Below are positions 58,629 through 64,000 of a DNA stretch of 64,000 nucleotides, piece by piece (within the stretch, counting starts at the first letter, position 1; the number at the start of each line of letters is the position of its first letter). The position numbers and the translations under genes are program-made. The notes under the pieces were generated by a model. The model was not told the DNA's origin. It saw only the letters and a list, made by a program, of their open reading frames with translations, and ran no database searches. Source of the DNA: G965222535 sp965222535 (GTDB taxonomy: Bacteria > Pseudomonadota > Gammaproteobacteria > HK1); the NCBI GenBank assembly GCA_965222535.1, contig OZ244957.1:1612001-1676000 (forward strand), in the 5' to 3' direction.

Positions 58629-58742
58629 CCCTCGAAAACCCCGAATCGACCAAACGGGATAGAAGTTTGGAGGGGGTGGGGGAGGGACATGATTCCTTAT
58701 AACGTAAGCCATTGATTTATAATCCTTCTACCAATAGATAAC
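58629..58742 (-). repeat. Dispersed repeat A, copy A7
   Basis: Minus strand: TATCTATTGGTAGAAGGATT, ATAAATCAATGGCTTACGTT, ATAAGGAATCATGTCCCTCC, CCCACCCCCTCCAAACTTCT, ATCCCGTTTGG, TTTTCGAGG. A6 and A7 are in the same orientation about 110 bp apart, inside the transporter operon. Confidence 0.8.
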
Positions 58743-58772
58743 CCTGCCGCTATTGACTGCCTTTTTATTCCA

Positions 58773-59642
58773 GTGGAACTGATTCTCCAATCGTTGGTTA
58801 ATGGTTTGATCCAGGGCGGTTTTTTTTCCTTGTTTGCGGTGGGGTTAGTGTTGATCTTCGGCGTCATGGGGGTAGTGAATTTCGCCCATGGTGAATTGGT
58901 TATGGTCGGGGCGTACACGATCTGGTTATTGCACGCCCAAAATGGCTTGGCTTATGTCCCCGCTGTGGGCGTGGCGATTGTTGTCGTAACGTCCATTGGT
59001 TTGTGCATGGAGCGGTTTTTGTTCAGACCGACGCGCAACGATCCGCTGGCGGGGCTGATCTGCTCTATCGGGGTGCTGTTTATTCTTCAGGTGGCCGCCA
59101 CCTTAGTCGGTGGCGAAGGCCCGTCCAAACAAGTACCGCCCCCTTTTCATGGCACTTGGGTGGTATCCGATTACCTGCGGATCCCTTATCAGCGCTTGAT
59201 AAGCCTGCTGGTATCGGCGCTGGCGTTGTCGCTCCTGTGGTGCTTCTTGACGCGCAGCAAATTGGGGTGGGCTCTCAGGGCGGTGGCATTGGATAGAGAA
59301 GCGGCGGCTTTACAAGGGATTAACATCAATCGCATTTCGATGATCGCGATCGCCGTTGGCGCTGCTTTGGCCGGCCTCGCCGGTGCCCTGATAGCGCCTT
59401 TGACCAATATCAATCCTCACATGGGGCACAACGTCATTATTACCGCCTTTATCGTTACCATTGTCGGCGGGGTGGGTAGTTTGTCGGGTGCGGTATTGGC
59501 GGCGATTCTGTACGCCTTATGCCATACCTTTATTACGGTGTATTTCGGTGGCACGGTGGCTACCATTTGCGGGCTGCTGCTGATGGTGGTGGTGTTAATT
59601 GTCAAGCCCACTGGATTGATGGGGGCTCGCGTCAGTGAATAA
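58773..59642 (+). CDS. ABC transporter permease, LivH type
   Basis: 289 residues from a GTG at 58773 (MELILQSLVNGLIQGGFFSL). Inner membrane permease with about eight hydrophobic segments; GVMGVVNFAHGELVMVGAYT is the classic LivH motif, and GWALRAVALDREAAALQGIN, INRISMIAIAVGAALAGLAG is the EAA-type loop contacting the ATPases. No clear ribosome site is seen after the A7 repeat. Overlaps the next permease by 8 bases. Confidence 0.93.
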   Translation: MELILQSLVNGLIQGGFFSLFAVGLVLIFGVMGVVNFAHGELVMVGAYTIWLLHAQNGLAYVPAVGVAIVVVTSIGLCMERFLFRPTRNDPLAGLICSIGVLFILQVAATLVGGEGPSKQVPPPFHGTWVVSDYLRIPYQRLISLLVSALALSLLWCFLTRSKLGWALRAVALDREAAALQGININRISMIAIAVGAALAGLAGALIAPLTNINPHMGHNVIITAFIVTIVGGVGSLSGAVLAAILYALCHTFITVYFGGTVATICGLLLMVVVLIVKPTGLMGARVSE

Positions 59643-60624
59643 TGGACGCCTGCCAGTGCTCAACGCCGGCGCAACAAAGATCATAGGCTGGGCGTTGTTG
59701 CTGGCGGCATTGCTGGCAACACCACACTTCCTCAAATTTCATCATCAGGATTTATTGATCTTTTTGACCATTAATGTGTTAGTGGTGGCGAGCTACAGAA
59801 TCGTTACCCTGACCGGGGAGTGGTCGCTGATCCATGCGGTGATGATGGGCGTAGGCGGCTATACCGCTACCTTACTATTCAAGTATTACGCGGTGGGCAT
59901 GTGGCTAACGGTGCCCTTAGCGGGATTGTTAGCGGCTGTTATCGCCGCGTTGTTATGCTTCCCGTTATTTCGCATGACACAGTTTTATTTTCTGATCGGA
60001 TCGTTTGCGGTGGGTGAAGCGATCCGCCTGATTTGGATCAAATTCGTCAATCCATTCGGGGGTACTGGCGGCCTAAGTGGGGTGGAGCCTCCGATAATCG
60101 GCGCGATCGATTTTATTGAACCGATCCCCTACTACTATTTGACTTTGAGCGTGGTGCTGCTGAGCTTGCTGATCCTTTATCGGATCGAAAAATCAAGGAT
60201 TGGATTGACCCTTCATGCAGTGCACTGGAAAGCGCCATTGGCTGAATCCGTAGGAGTCAATACGTGGCGTTATCGCGCCTTGGCTTTTGTTATCGGCTCC
60301 TTTTTTGTCGGTATTGCCGGGGGCTTAAAGGTGCACTATCTGGGAACCATTACCCCCAATCAATTCGGCGTCGGGTTTATGGTTTTTATCCTGATTTGGG
60401 TTATTGTCGGCGGTTATAACAAATTCTATGGTCCCATCTTAGGGGTCGTGGTGCTGACATTGTTTGACGAATTCATCCGTGGTTCTGAACAACTACGCCC
60501 GGCGATCTACGGCACGGTGCTGATCCTTTCTGTTTTGTTCTTACCGCTGGGGTTGGAGAGTATTCCGCTAAAGCTCAAAGCCTGGTTCAGCACTGCTTGG
60601 AGGGCTGGTCGCCCTTCTGCATAA
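59635..60624 (+). CDS. ABC transporter permease, LivM type
   Basis: 329 residues from a GTG at 59635, overlapping livH-type stop. About nine hydrophobic segments; VASYRIVTLTGEWSLIHAVM, MMGVGGYTATLLFKYYAVGM and GLTLHAVHWKAPLAESVGVN, TWRYRALAFVIGSFFVGIAG are typical of LivM. Partners the LivH-type permease. In an uninterrupted operon the LivG/LivF ATPases would follow directly, but here 1.88 kb carrying an integron remnant intervenes. Confidence 0.93.
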   Translation: MNNGRLPVLNAGATKIIGWALLLAALLATPHFLKFHHQDLLIFLTINVLVVASYRIVTLTGEWSLIHAVMMGVGGYTATLLFKYYAVGMWLTVPLAGLLAAVIAALLCFPLFRMTQFYFLIGSFAVGEAIRLIWIKFVNPFGGTGGLSGVEPPIIGAIDFIEPIPYYYLTLSVVLLSLLILYRIEKSRIGLTLHAVHWKAPLAESVGVNTWRYRALAFVIGSFFVGIAGGLKVHYLGTITPNQFGVGFMVFILIWVIVGGYNKFYGPILGVVVLTLFDEFIRGSEQLRPAIYGTVLILSVLFLPLGLESIPLKLKAWFSTAWRAGRPSA

Positions 60625-60765
60625 TCGCAGGGCTCAAAGGTGGGGAGAGCAGGGTTTTTTGCACTCCTTAAGTCGCTGCTGCATTTGACGCTCTGGCATA
60701 GCGGCTGCGGGCGGGGCTCGGGGATAGTGGAGGGCAATGCTCTGGGATCTTTAATATTTTTAATT

Positions 60766-60798
60766 CGCAACTGCACAAGCGGCGCTTGTGCAGTTGCG
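60766..60798. terminator. Perfect 15-bp palindromic hairpin downstream of the permeases
   Basis: CGCAACTGCACAAGC, loop GGC, GCTTGTGCAGTTGCG. A very stable hairpin 142 bases after the permease stop; no T-run follows. It may terminate or stabilise the upstream transcript, or mark the edge of the insertion. A reversed D-type core (TTTGACGCTCTGGCATAG) lies at about 60687. Confidence 0.6.
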
Positions 60799-60871
60799 GA
60801 GAGATTTGCAGAAAAGAGGTTTGTATTGGGGAAAGGGTGAGGGCGTGTTTAACCCACCTAAACGCGGTACT

Positions 60872-60978
60872 CTTTGCCAACCGGTATGCCAAACTTGTTT
60901 CTTAGACTGAATCGGCTGTGATAAAATGTAAAAAAGACGACTATGGCATCTTAGAAAAACCAACGGTTGTATGGTAGG
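60872..60978 (+). repeat. 107-bp direct repeat E1
   Basis: Contains CAACCGGTATGCCAAACTTG, CTGAATCGGCTGTGATAAAA, CTATGGCATCTTAGAAAA and CCAACGGTTGTATGGTAGG. About five differences from E2 at 61913. Each copy can fold through CAACCG/CGGTTG and ATGCCA/TGGCAT. E1 lies 15 bp beyond the attC-like site of the fkbM cassette. Confidence 0.9.
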
Positions 60979-60992
60979 TGTTCCGTGCTGGC

Positions 60993-61047
60993 ACATAACG
61001 ACAAAACTCAGCAGCGATTTACCGTCCGCTGGAGTGGCTTGTTGGGC
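60993..61047 (-). other. attC-like recombination site of the fkbM cassette
   Basis: On the minus strand: GCCCAAC (matches R'' consensus RYYYAAC), spacer AAGCC, ACTCCAGCG, a 10-base loop, CGCTG, two extra bases CT, GAGT, spacer TTTGTC, and GTTATGT (R', one mismatch to GTTRRRY). The nine-base arms pair with two extrahelical bases, as integron attC sites do. It overlaps the 3' end and stop codon of the FkbM gene, the normal attC position. By eye only; not run through a covariance model. Confidence 0.75.
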
Positions 61048-61850
61048 AGTGCTAGAATATCATAATGAGTCCTTACATCTAAGTTGTCCGATAGCCATTT
61101 ATCTCCCTTCTTCAGAGGCTCTTCTTTAATTTTGTATGCAGTGTAATCAAGCTCTTCAAACAACTCAAGCATTTGTGAGCGGTACTTGAGATCAGTATTC
61201 TTGAACACTTCGGCCTTAATTACAGGGCGGTATTCGCAAATTAACTGTTCAATAGATCTTATTACATATAGGTCATATCCTTCAGTATCAATCTTAATGA
61301 AACTGAGTTTCGGCAGAAGGTCTGAAAAATCAGACATCAACTCCTTTTCGAGATTAATAGCGAAAACTGTTAGTTTATAAGCATGGCCGTGTGTTAAGCT
61401 CGAAATATTTTCGTGCCTACCCCCATTACAAAATCCAGAATCTGAGTATTCAAATTCTATAAATGTTTCCTCTAACCCAGCCGCCGCCATCAGTGTACTA
61501 ATATTGCACAAACTTCTGTTGGACCGTGCTACTTTTTCCAGCACTGGATAAACAAAAGGGTTCGGTTCCAGAGCCAATACACACCCAGACTTACCAGTAG
61601 CTAAAGCCATGGGTAATGTCGTATCACCACTATGAGCACCTATGTCTATACAGAAATCGCCATGGCTAATATATTGCTTATATCCATTTACCAAGTTGAT
61701 GCTCATCTTCTTTATACTTTCACGAGGATGTTTCCATTGCGCATACCTTGCCACTCCTATGTTATCGATGTCGTATTCCAAGACTTCATAAAAATAACGC
61801 TTAGTTTTTCCTTTAAATCCCATCAACTGAAACAAATTCTTTAACTTCAT
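61008..61850 (-). CDS. FkbM-family methyltransferase (integron cassette gene)
   Basis: 280 residues. SAM-dependent methyltransferase fold: DFCIDIGAHSGDTTLPMALA (motif I), VLALEPNPFVYPVLEKVARS, and LPKLSFIKIDTEGYDLYVIR with the conserved KIDTEG. FkbM enzymes methylate hydroxyls of sugars or natural products; the target is unknown. GAGGAG lies just before the ATG, and a consensus promoter lies 44 bases upstream of the start codon. The last residues (NKPLQRTVNRC) are encoded by the attC-like site. AT-rich, opposite in direction to the surrounding transporter genes, and bounded by core sites at 61871 and 60993: an integron cassette of about 878 bp. Confidence 0.88.
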   Translation of the reverse strand: MKLKNLFQLMGFKGKTKRYFYEVLEYDIDNIGVARYAQWKHPRESIKKMSINLVNGYKQYISHGDFCIDIGAHSGDTTLPMALATGKSGCVLALEPNPFVYPVLEKVARSNRSLCNISTLMAAAGLEETFIEFEYSDSGFCNGGRHENISSLTHGHAYKLTVFAINLEKELMSDFSDLLPKLSFIKIDTEGYDLYVIRSIEQLICEYRPVIKAEVFKNTDLKYRSQMLELFEELDYTAYKIKEEPLKKGDKWLSDNLDVRTHYDILALPNKPLQRTVNRC

Positions 61851-61870
61851 GAGAACTCCTCAATTATTCT

Positions 61871-61877
61871 GCCTAAC
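61871..61877 (-). other. Integron core site GTTAGGC at the cassette's 5' border
   Basis: GTTAGGC on the minus strand fits GTTRRRY exactly and lies 21 bases before the fkbM start codon. Recombination between G and TT here and at 60999 would excise about 878 bp. The bases in front (GCCTACTAATA) form a small palindrome with it. Confidence 0.6.
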
Positions 61878-61893
61878 TATTAGTAGGCATCCT

Positions 61894-61921
61894 ATTATAC
61901 TGGCCATTACAACTTTGTCAA
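61894..61921 (-). promoter_or_regulatory. Consensus promoter reading into the cassette (Pc-like)
   Basis: On the minus strand TTGACA (61916-61921), 16-base spacer, TATAAT (61894-61899): both hexamers match the sigma70 consensus exactly. Position between the integrase remnant and the first cassette is where integrons carry the cassette promoter Pc. Confidence 0.8.
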
Positions 61922-62019
61922 CCGGTATGCCAAACTTGTTTCTTAGGCTGAATCGGCTGTGATAAAATGTAGAAAAGACCACTATGGCATCTTAGAAAAG
62001 CCAACGGTTGTATGGTAGG
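61913..62019 (+). repeat. 107-bp direct repeat E2
   Basis: Second copy of E1, same orientation. It contributes the TTGACA of the cassette promoter; in E1 the same position reads TTGGCA, so only E2 carries the consensus -35. Confidence 0.9.
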
Positions 62020-62168
62020 GTTAACACCGCATTGGTTATCACTAATTGATCGATAATCATTCTTCAAAAGAAAATCCCAACCGAGAAGCGGAAACCGTAA
62101 GCAAAGTTCACGTTTTCAAGGCATCCATTCGTTTATATTTTATACATCCTAGAATCAGGGTGTCTTCT

Positions 62169-62423
62169 ATGCCAGAATCAACTGCTCTGGGATCGGTCAA
62201 ACAACGGCTTCAACGTTTGAATTATACGTTACGCACTGAGGGCAGTTACGTTAGCTGTTTTCGACAATTCATTTTATTTTATCAAAAATGCCTCCCTTCT
62301 GAATTGGGCGAAAACGAGATGGAACAGTTCCTGACCTATTTGGCGGTAGAGCGTAAGATGGCTCCTTCAACTCAGAATCAAGCACTATCTTTTGGTGTTT
62401 ATGTATCGAGAGGTATTGGATAG
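62169..62423 (+). pseudogene. Integron integrase IntI, N-terminal remnant
   Basis: From the ATG at 62169 (the frame is open from 62046): VKQRLQRLNYTLRTEGSYVS, CFRQFILFYQKCLPSELGEN, EMEQFLTYLAVERKMAPSTQ, NQAL. This is the SAM-like N-terminal domain of IntI (Y-S/T-L-R-T-E...Y, FI-F, E-FL-LAVE-V-ASTQNQAL). The catalytic domain is absent: after NQALS the sequence runs into an A-type repeat. It is divergent from the fkbM cassette, as intI is from its cassette array. Confidence 0.85.
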
Positions 62424-62425
62424 AT

Positions 62426-62494
62426 GATGATGCCCCTTCCCCCAAGCCCCATCCTGTTGAGGCTTTTCGAGGTGCCCGGTGCCCGGTGCCCGGT
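62426..62494 (+). repeat. A-type repeat end plus GGTGCCC triplication
   Basis: GATGATGCCCCTTCCCCCAA, GCCCCATCCTGTTGAGGCTT, TTCGAGGTGCCC is the right half of an A element (copy A8). It is followed by a 7-bp tandem repeat, GGTGCCC three times (62471-62491). This block replaces the rest of intI and ends just before the ATPase gene. Confidence 0.7.
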
Positions 62495-62502
62495 GATTGA
62501 TG

Positions 62503-63282
62503 ATGGGCGATGACGGCACACAACTGCAGCCGGTATTAGCGATCAGCCATGTCAGCAAGCGCTTTGGCGGTTTGGCTGCGCTGGATGATGTTAGCTTTGA
62601 GGTGCAATCAGGGAGAATCCACGGGTTAATCGGTCCTAACGGTGCTGGGAAGAGTACGTTATTCAAAAATATCGCTGGTTTTTACACTCCGACCAAAGGA
62701 GAAATCATTTATCAGGGGCATAACATTTGTGGCAAAAGTCCCCATGCCATCGCCAAACTGGGCATCGTTCGAACGTTCCAAGAAACCACCTTGTTTGAGG
62801 AATTGACGGTATTTGAAAACGTATTGATCGGATGCCATATCACCGCACGCACGGATCTTCTGTCTGCAATTTTGCATCGTGACCGGCGCAAACAACACAG
62901 CGCCGCTAAAAAAGCCACTGAAGTGCTGGAATTTATGGGGCTGAGCGAACGCAAACAGCAATTGGCTTCACAGTTACCGTTGGGTTCGCAACGTACATTG
63001 GCAGTTTCCATCGCCCTCGCGGCAGAGCCGAAACTGCTGCTGATGGATGAGCCTTTTGCCGGCATGAATCTGGAGGAAACGCGGCAAATGATGGAGCTGA
63101 CCCGTAAAGTACAGCAATCGGGCATCAGCATCATTTTGGTAGAACACAACATGAAGGCGGTTATGGGCTTGTGTCACTATCTGACGGTGCTCAATTTTGG
63201 ACAATTACTGGCCGCAGGCACACCCGAACAAATCCGCAATAATGACAAAGTCATTGAGGCCTATTTGGGTGGCGCAAACTAA
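62503..63282 (+). CDS. ABC transporter ATP-binding protein, LivG type
   Basis: 259 residues from the ATG at 62503 (alternatives ATG 62500 and TTG 62497). Walker A IGPNGAGKSTLFKNIAGFY, Q-loop region IVRTFQETTLFEELTVFENV (R-T-F-Q typical of LivG), signature LASQLPLGSQRTLAVSIALA (LPLGSQ in place of LSYGQQ), Walker B KLLLMDEPFAGMNLEE, H-loop ILVEHNMKAVMGLCHYL. Energises uptake with the paired LivF-type protein. The signature LPLGSQ departs from LSGGQ, and its effect is unknown. Confidence 0.92.
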   Translation: MGDDGTQLQPVLAISHVSKRFGGLAALDDVSFEVQSGRIHGLIGPNGAGKSTLFKNIAGFYTPTKGEIIYQGHNICGKSPHAIAKLGIVRTFQETTLFEELTVFENVLIGCHITARTDLLSAILHRDRRKQHSAAKKATEVLEFMGLSERKQQLASQLPLGSQRTLAVSIALAAEPKLLLMDEPFAGMNLEETRQMMELTRKVQQSGISIILVEHNMKAVMGLCHYLTVLNFGQLLAAGTPEQIRNNDKVIEAYLGGAN

Positions 63283-63991
63283 TAAACTACTGGAAGTCGA
63301 TCAGATCCACGTCCACTATGGTCAGGTGGCAGCCCTGAAAGGTGTTTCTCTGGTCGTTGGGGAGGCCGATTTTGTGACTCTGATTGGTAGCAACGGTGCT
63401 GGAAAAAGCACTACCTTACGCGCCCTGTCCGGGCTCCAGCACCCCAGCTCTGGAAGCATTGTTTTTGATAACTGCGCCATCGAAAACACCCCTGCCGATC
63501 AAATTTTGAAGATGGGGATCGCCCATGTCCCTGAAGGGCGGCGGGTATTTAAAGACCTGTCGGTGATCGAAAACCTGCTCCTTGGTGCTTTTACCCGAGA
63601 TGACAAACCCGCCATCCAGCGCGATCTCGACAGCGTGTTTGAGTATTTCCCGCGCTTGCGTGAACGCAAGCGCCAGTGTGCCAGAACCATGAGCGGAGGG
63701 GAGCAGCAAATGCTGGCTATTGGGCGGGCATTGATGTCACAGCCAAGGCTGCTGTTACTGGACGAACCCTCGTTGGGCATTGCCCCGATTATTGTCCATG
63801 AGATTATGCGGATCTTAATCGATATCAATCAGCAGGGAGTCGCCATTGTTTTGGTGGAGCAGAATGCGGAATTAGCCCTCAAGTCGGCGCGCCGGGGCTA
63901 TGTACTGGAGCTCGGCGGCATCGCTCTGGCAGGAGAAGCCAGCCAGTTGATGAATAATGAACATGTTCGTAAAGCGTATTTGGGGGTTTAA
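63269..63991 (+). CDS. ABC transporter ATP-binding protein, LivF type
   Basis: 240 residues from a GTG at 63269, which overlaps the LivG-type gene by 14 bases and has GAGG nine bases upstream; an ATG at 63242 is in frame but overlaps more. Begins LLEVDQIHVHYGQVAALKGV; Walker A IGSNGAGKSTTLRALSGLQ, IAHVPEGRRVFKDLSVIENL (the LivF PEGR motif), signature CARTMSGGEQQMLAIGRALM, Walker B LLLLDEPSLGIAPI, H-loop IVLVEQNAELAL. Completes the five-component transporter. Further operon genes may lie beyond the window. Confidence 0.93.
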   Translation: MAQTNKLLEVDQIHVHYGQVAALKGVSLVVGEADFVTLIGSNGAGKSTTLRALSGLQHPSSGSIVFDNCAIENTPADQILKMGIAHVPEGRRVFKDLSVIENLLLGAFTRDDKPAIQRDLDSVFEYFPRLRERKRQCARTMSGGEQQMLAIGRALMSQPRLLLLDEPSLGIAPIIVHEIMRILIDINQQGVAIVLVEQNAELALKSARRGYVLELGGIALAGEASQLMNNEHVRKAYLGV

Positions 63992-64000
63992 TGGCGCTTT

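Noticed and set aside
58488..58712. Frames within 58488-58712 between binding protein and permease
   Set aside because: They are formed by the tandem A6 and A7 repeats.
60640..60840. 66-codon frame after the LivM-type permease
   Set aside because: It spans a perfect palindrome and D-type repeat sequence and matches nothing.
60872..60978. The 107-bp E repeats themselves as canonical attC sites
   Set aside because: Their ends read TTGCCAAC/GTTGTAT, which fit the core-site consensus poorly; the better attC-like fold is the separate 55-bp site at 60993-61047.

Overview
The window looks like a chromosome segment of a gammaproteobacterium, probably marine and possibly host-associated. The gene orders support this: atpA-atpG-atpD-atpC, def-fmt-rsmB, comEC followed by lpxK, pepA-holC, rpsP-rimM-trmD-rplS, and a MutT domain fused to a ThiE-like domain. 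A trimethylamine monooxygenase, two FAD/GcvT demethylase-type oxidoreductases and a homo-oligomeric-type ATP sulfurylase suggest methylamine and sulfur chemistry. No species can be named from this. The core genes look GC-rich. Between them lie AT-rich inserts, pseudogenes and many short dispersed repeats, so the genome has been heavily reshaped by small mobile sequences.

Layout. 1-6.2 kb: end of the ATP synthase operon, unusually interrupted by an outer membrane barrel, a WHLHILDT-motif protein, a pentapeptide-repeat membrane protein and a lipoprotein. 6.3-10.6 kb: MutT/ThiE fusion, tRNA-Thr, rsmB-fmt-def. 11.3-15 kb: hydrolase-OsmC fusion and a first FAD/GcvT oxidoreductase. 15.2-18.1 kb: AT-rich DUF4062/STAND-like gene next to a MITE. 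18.4-29.9 kb: comEC and lpxK, separated by a 7.8-kb island bounded by 69-bp direct repeats. The island carries a decayed IS1-like element, a second MITE, a giant transglutaminase-like/DUF4011/helicase/nuclease protein and two broken genes. 29.9-39 kb: clpP, phhB, an EamA transporter, a DUF4329 surface protein, typA, a proteasome-fold protein with an unknown neighbour, and sat. 39.5-46 kb: pepA-holC, second FAD/GcvT oxidoreductase, DUF429, xerD. 46.2-49.6 kb: rplS-trmD-rimM-rpsP and an orphan DUF3540 gene. 50-55.3 kb: cytochrome c, dsbD, a pilin stub, tRNA-Ala, tRNA-Arg, psd. 55.6-64 kb: trimethylamine monooxygenase with a complete HAAT-type ABC transporter (binding protein, two permeases, two ATPases).

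The most interesting structure is inside that transporter locus. Between the second permease and the first ATPase sits a miniature decayed integron: the N-terminal stub of an integron integrase (+ strand), a divergent consensus promoter (TTGACA, 16-bp spacer, TATAAT), a GTTAGGC core site, one FkbM-methyltransferase cassette, and an attC-like hairpin overlapping the cassette gene's stop codon. Two 107-bp direct repeats lie just outside the cassette. The second prime candidate is the repeat-bounded comEC-lpxK island with its helicase-nuclease, which together with the DUF4062/STAND-like gene resembles a small defence region.

At least five dispersed repeat families are visible: about 100-bp 'A' elements, CTCGAAAA/TTTTCGAG hairpins 'B', 'C' and 'D' elements, and a 150-bp MITE with 20-bp terminal inverted repeats. 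They occupy most long intergenic gaps. All identifications come from reading the sequence and remembered family motifs; no database search was run.
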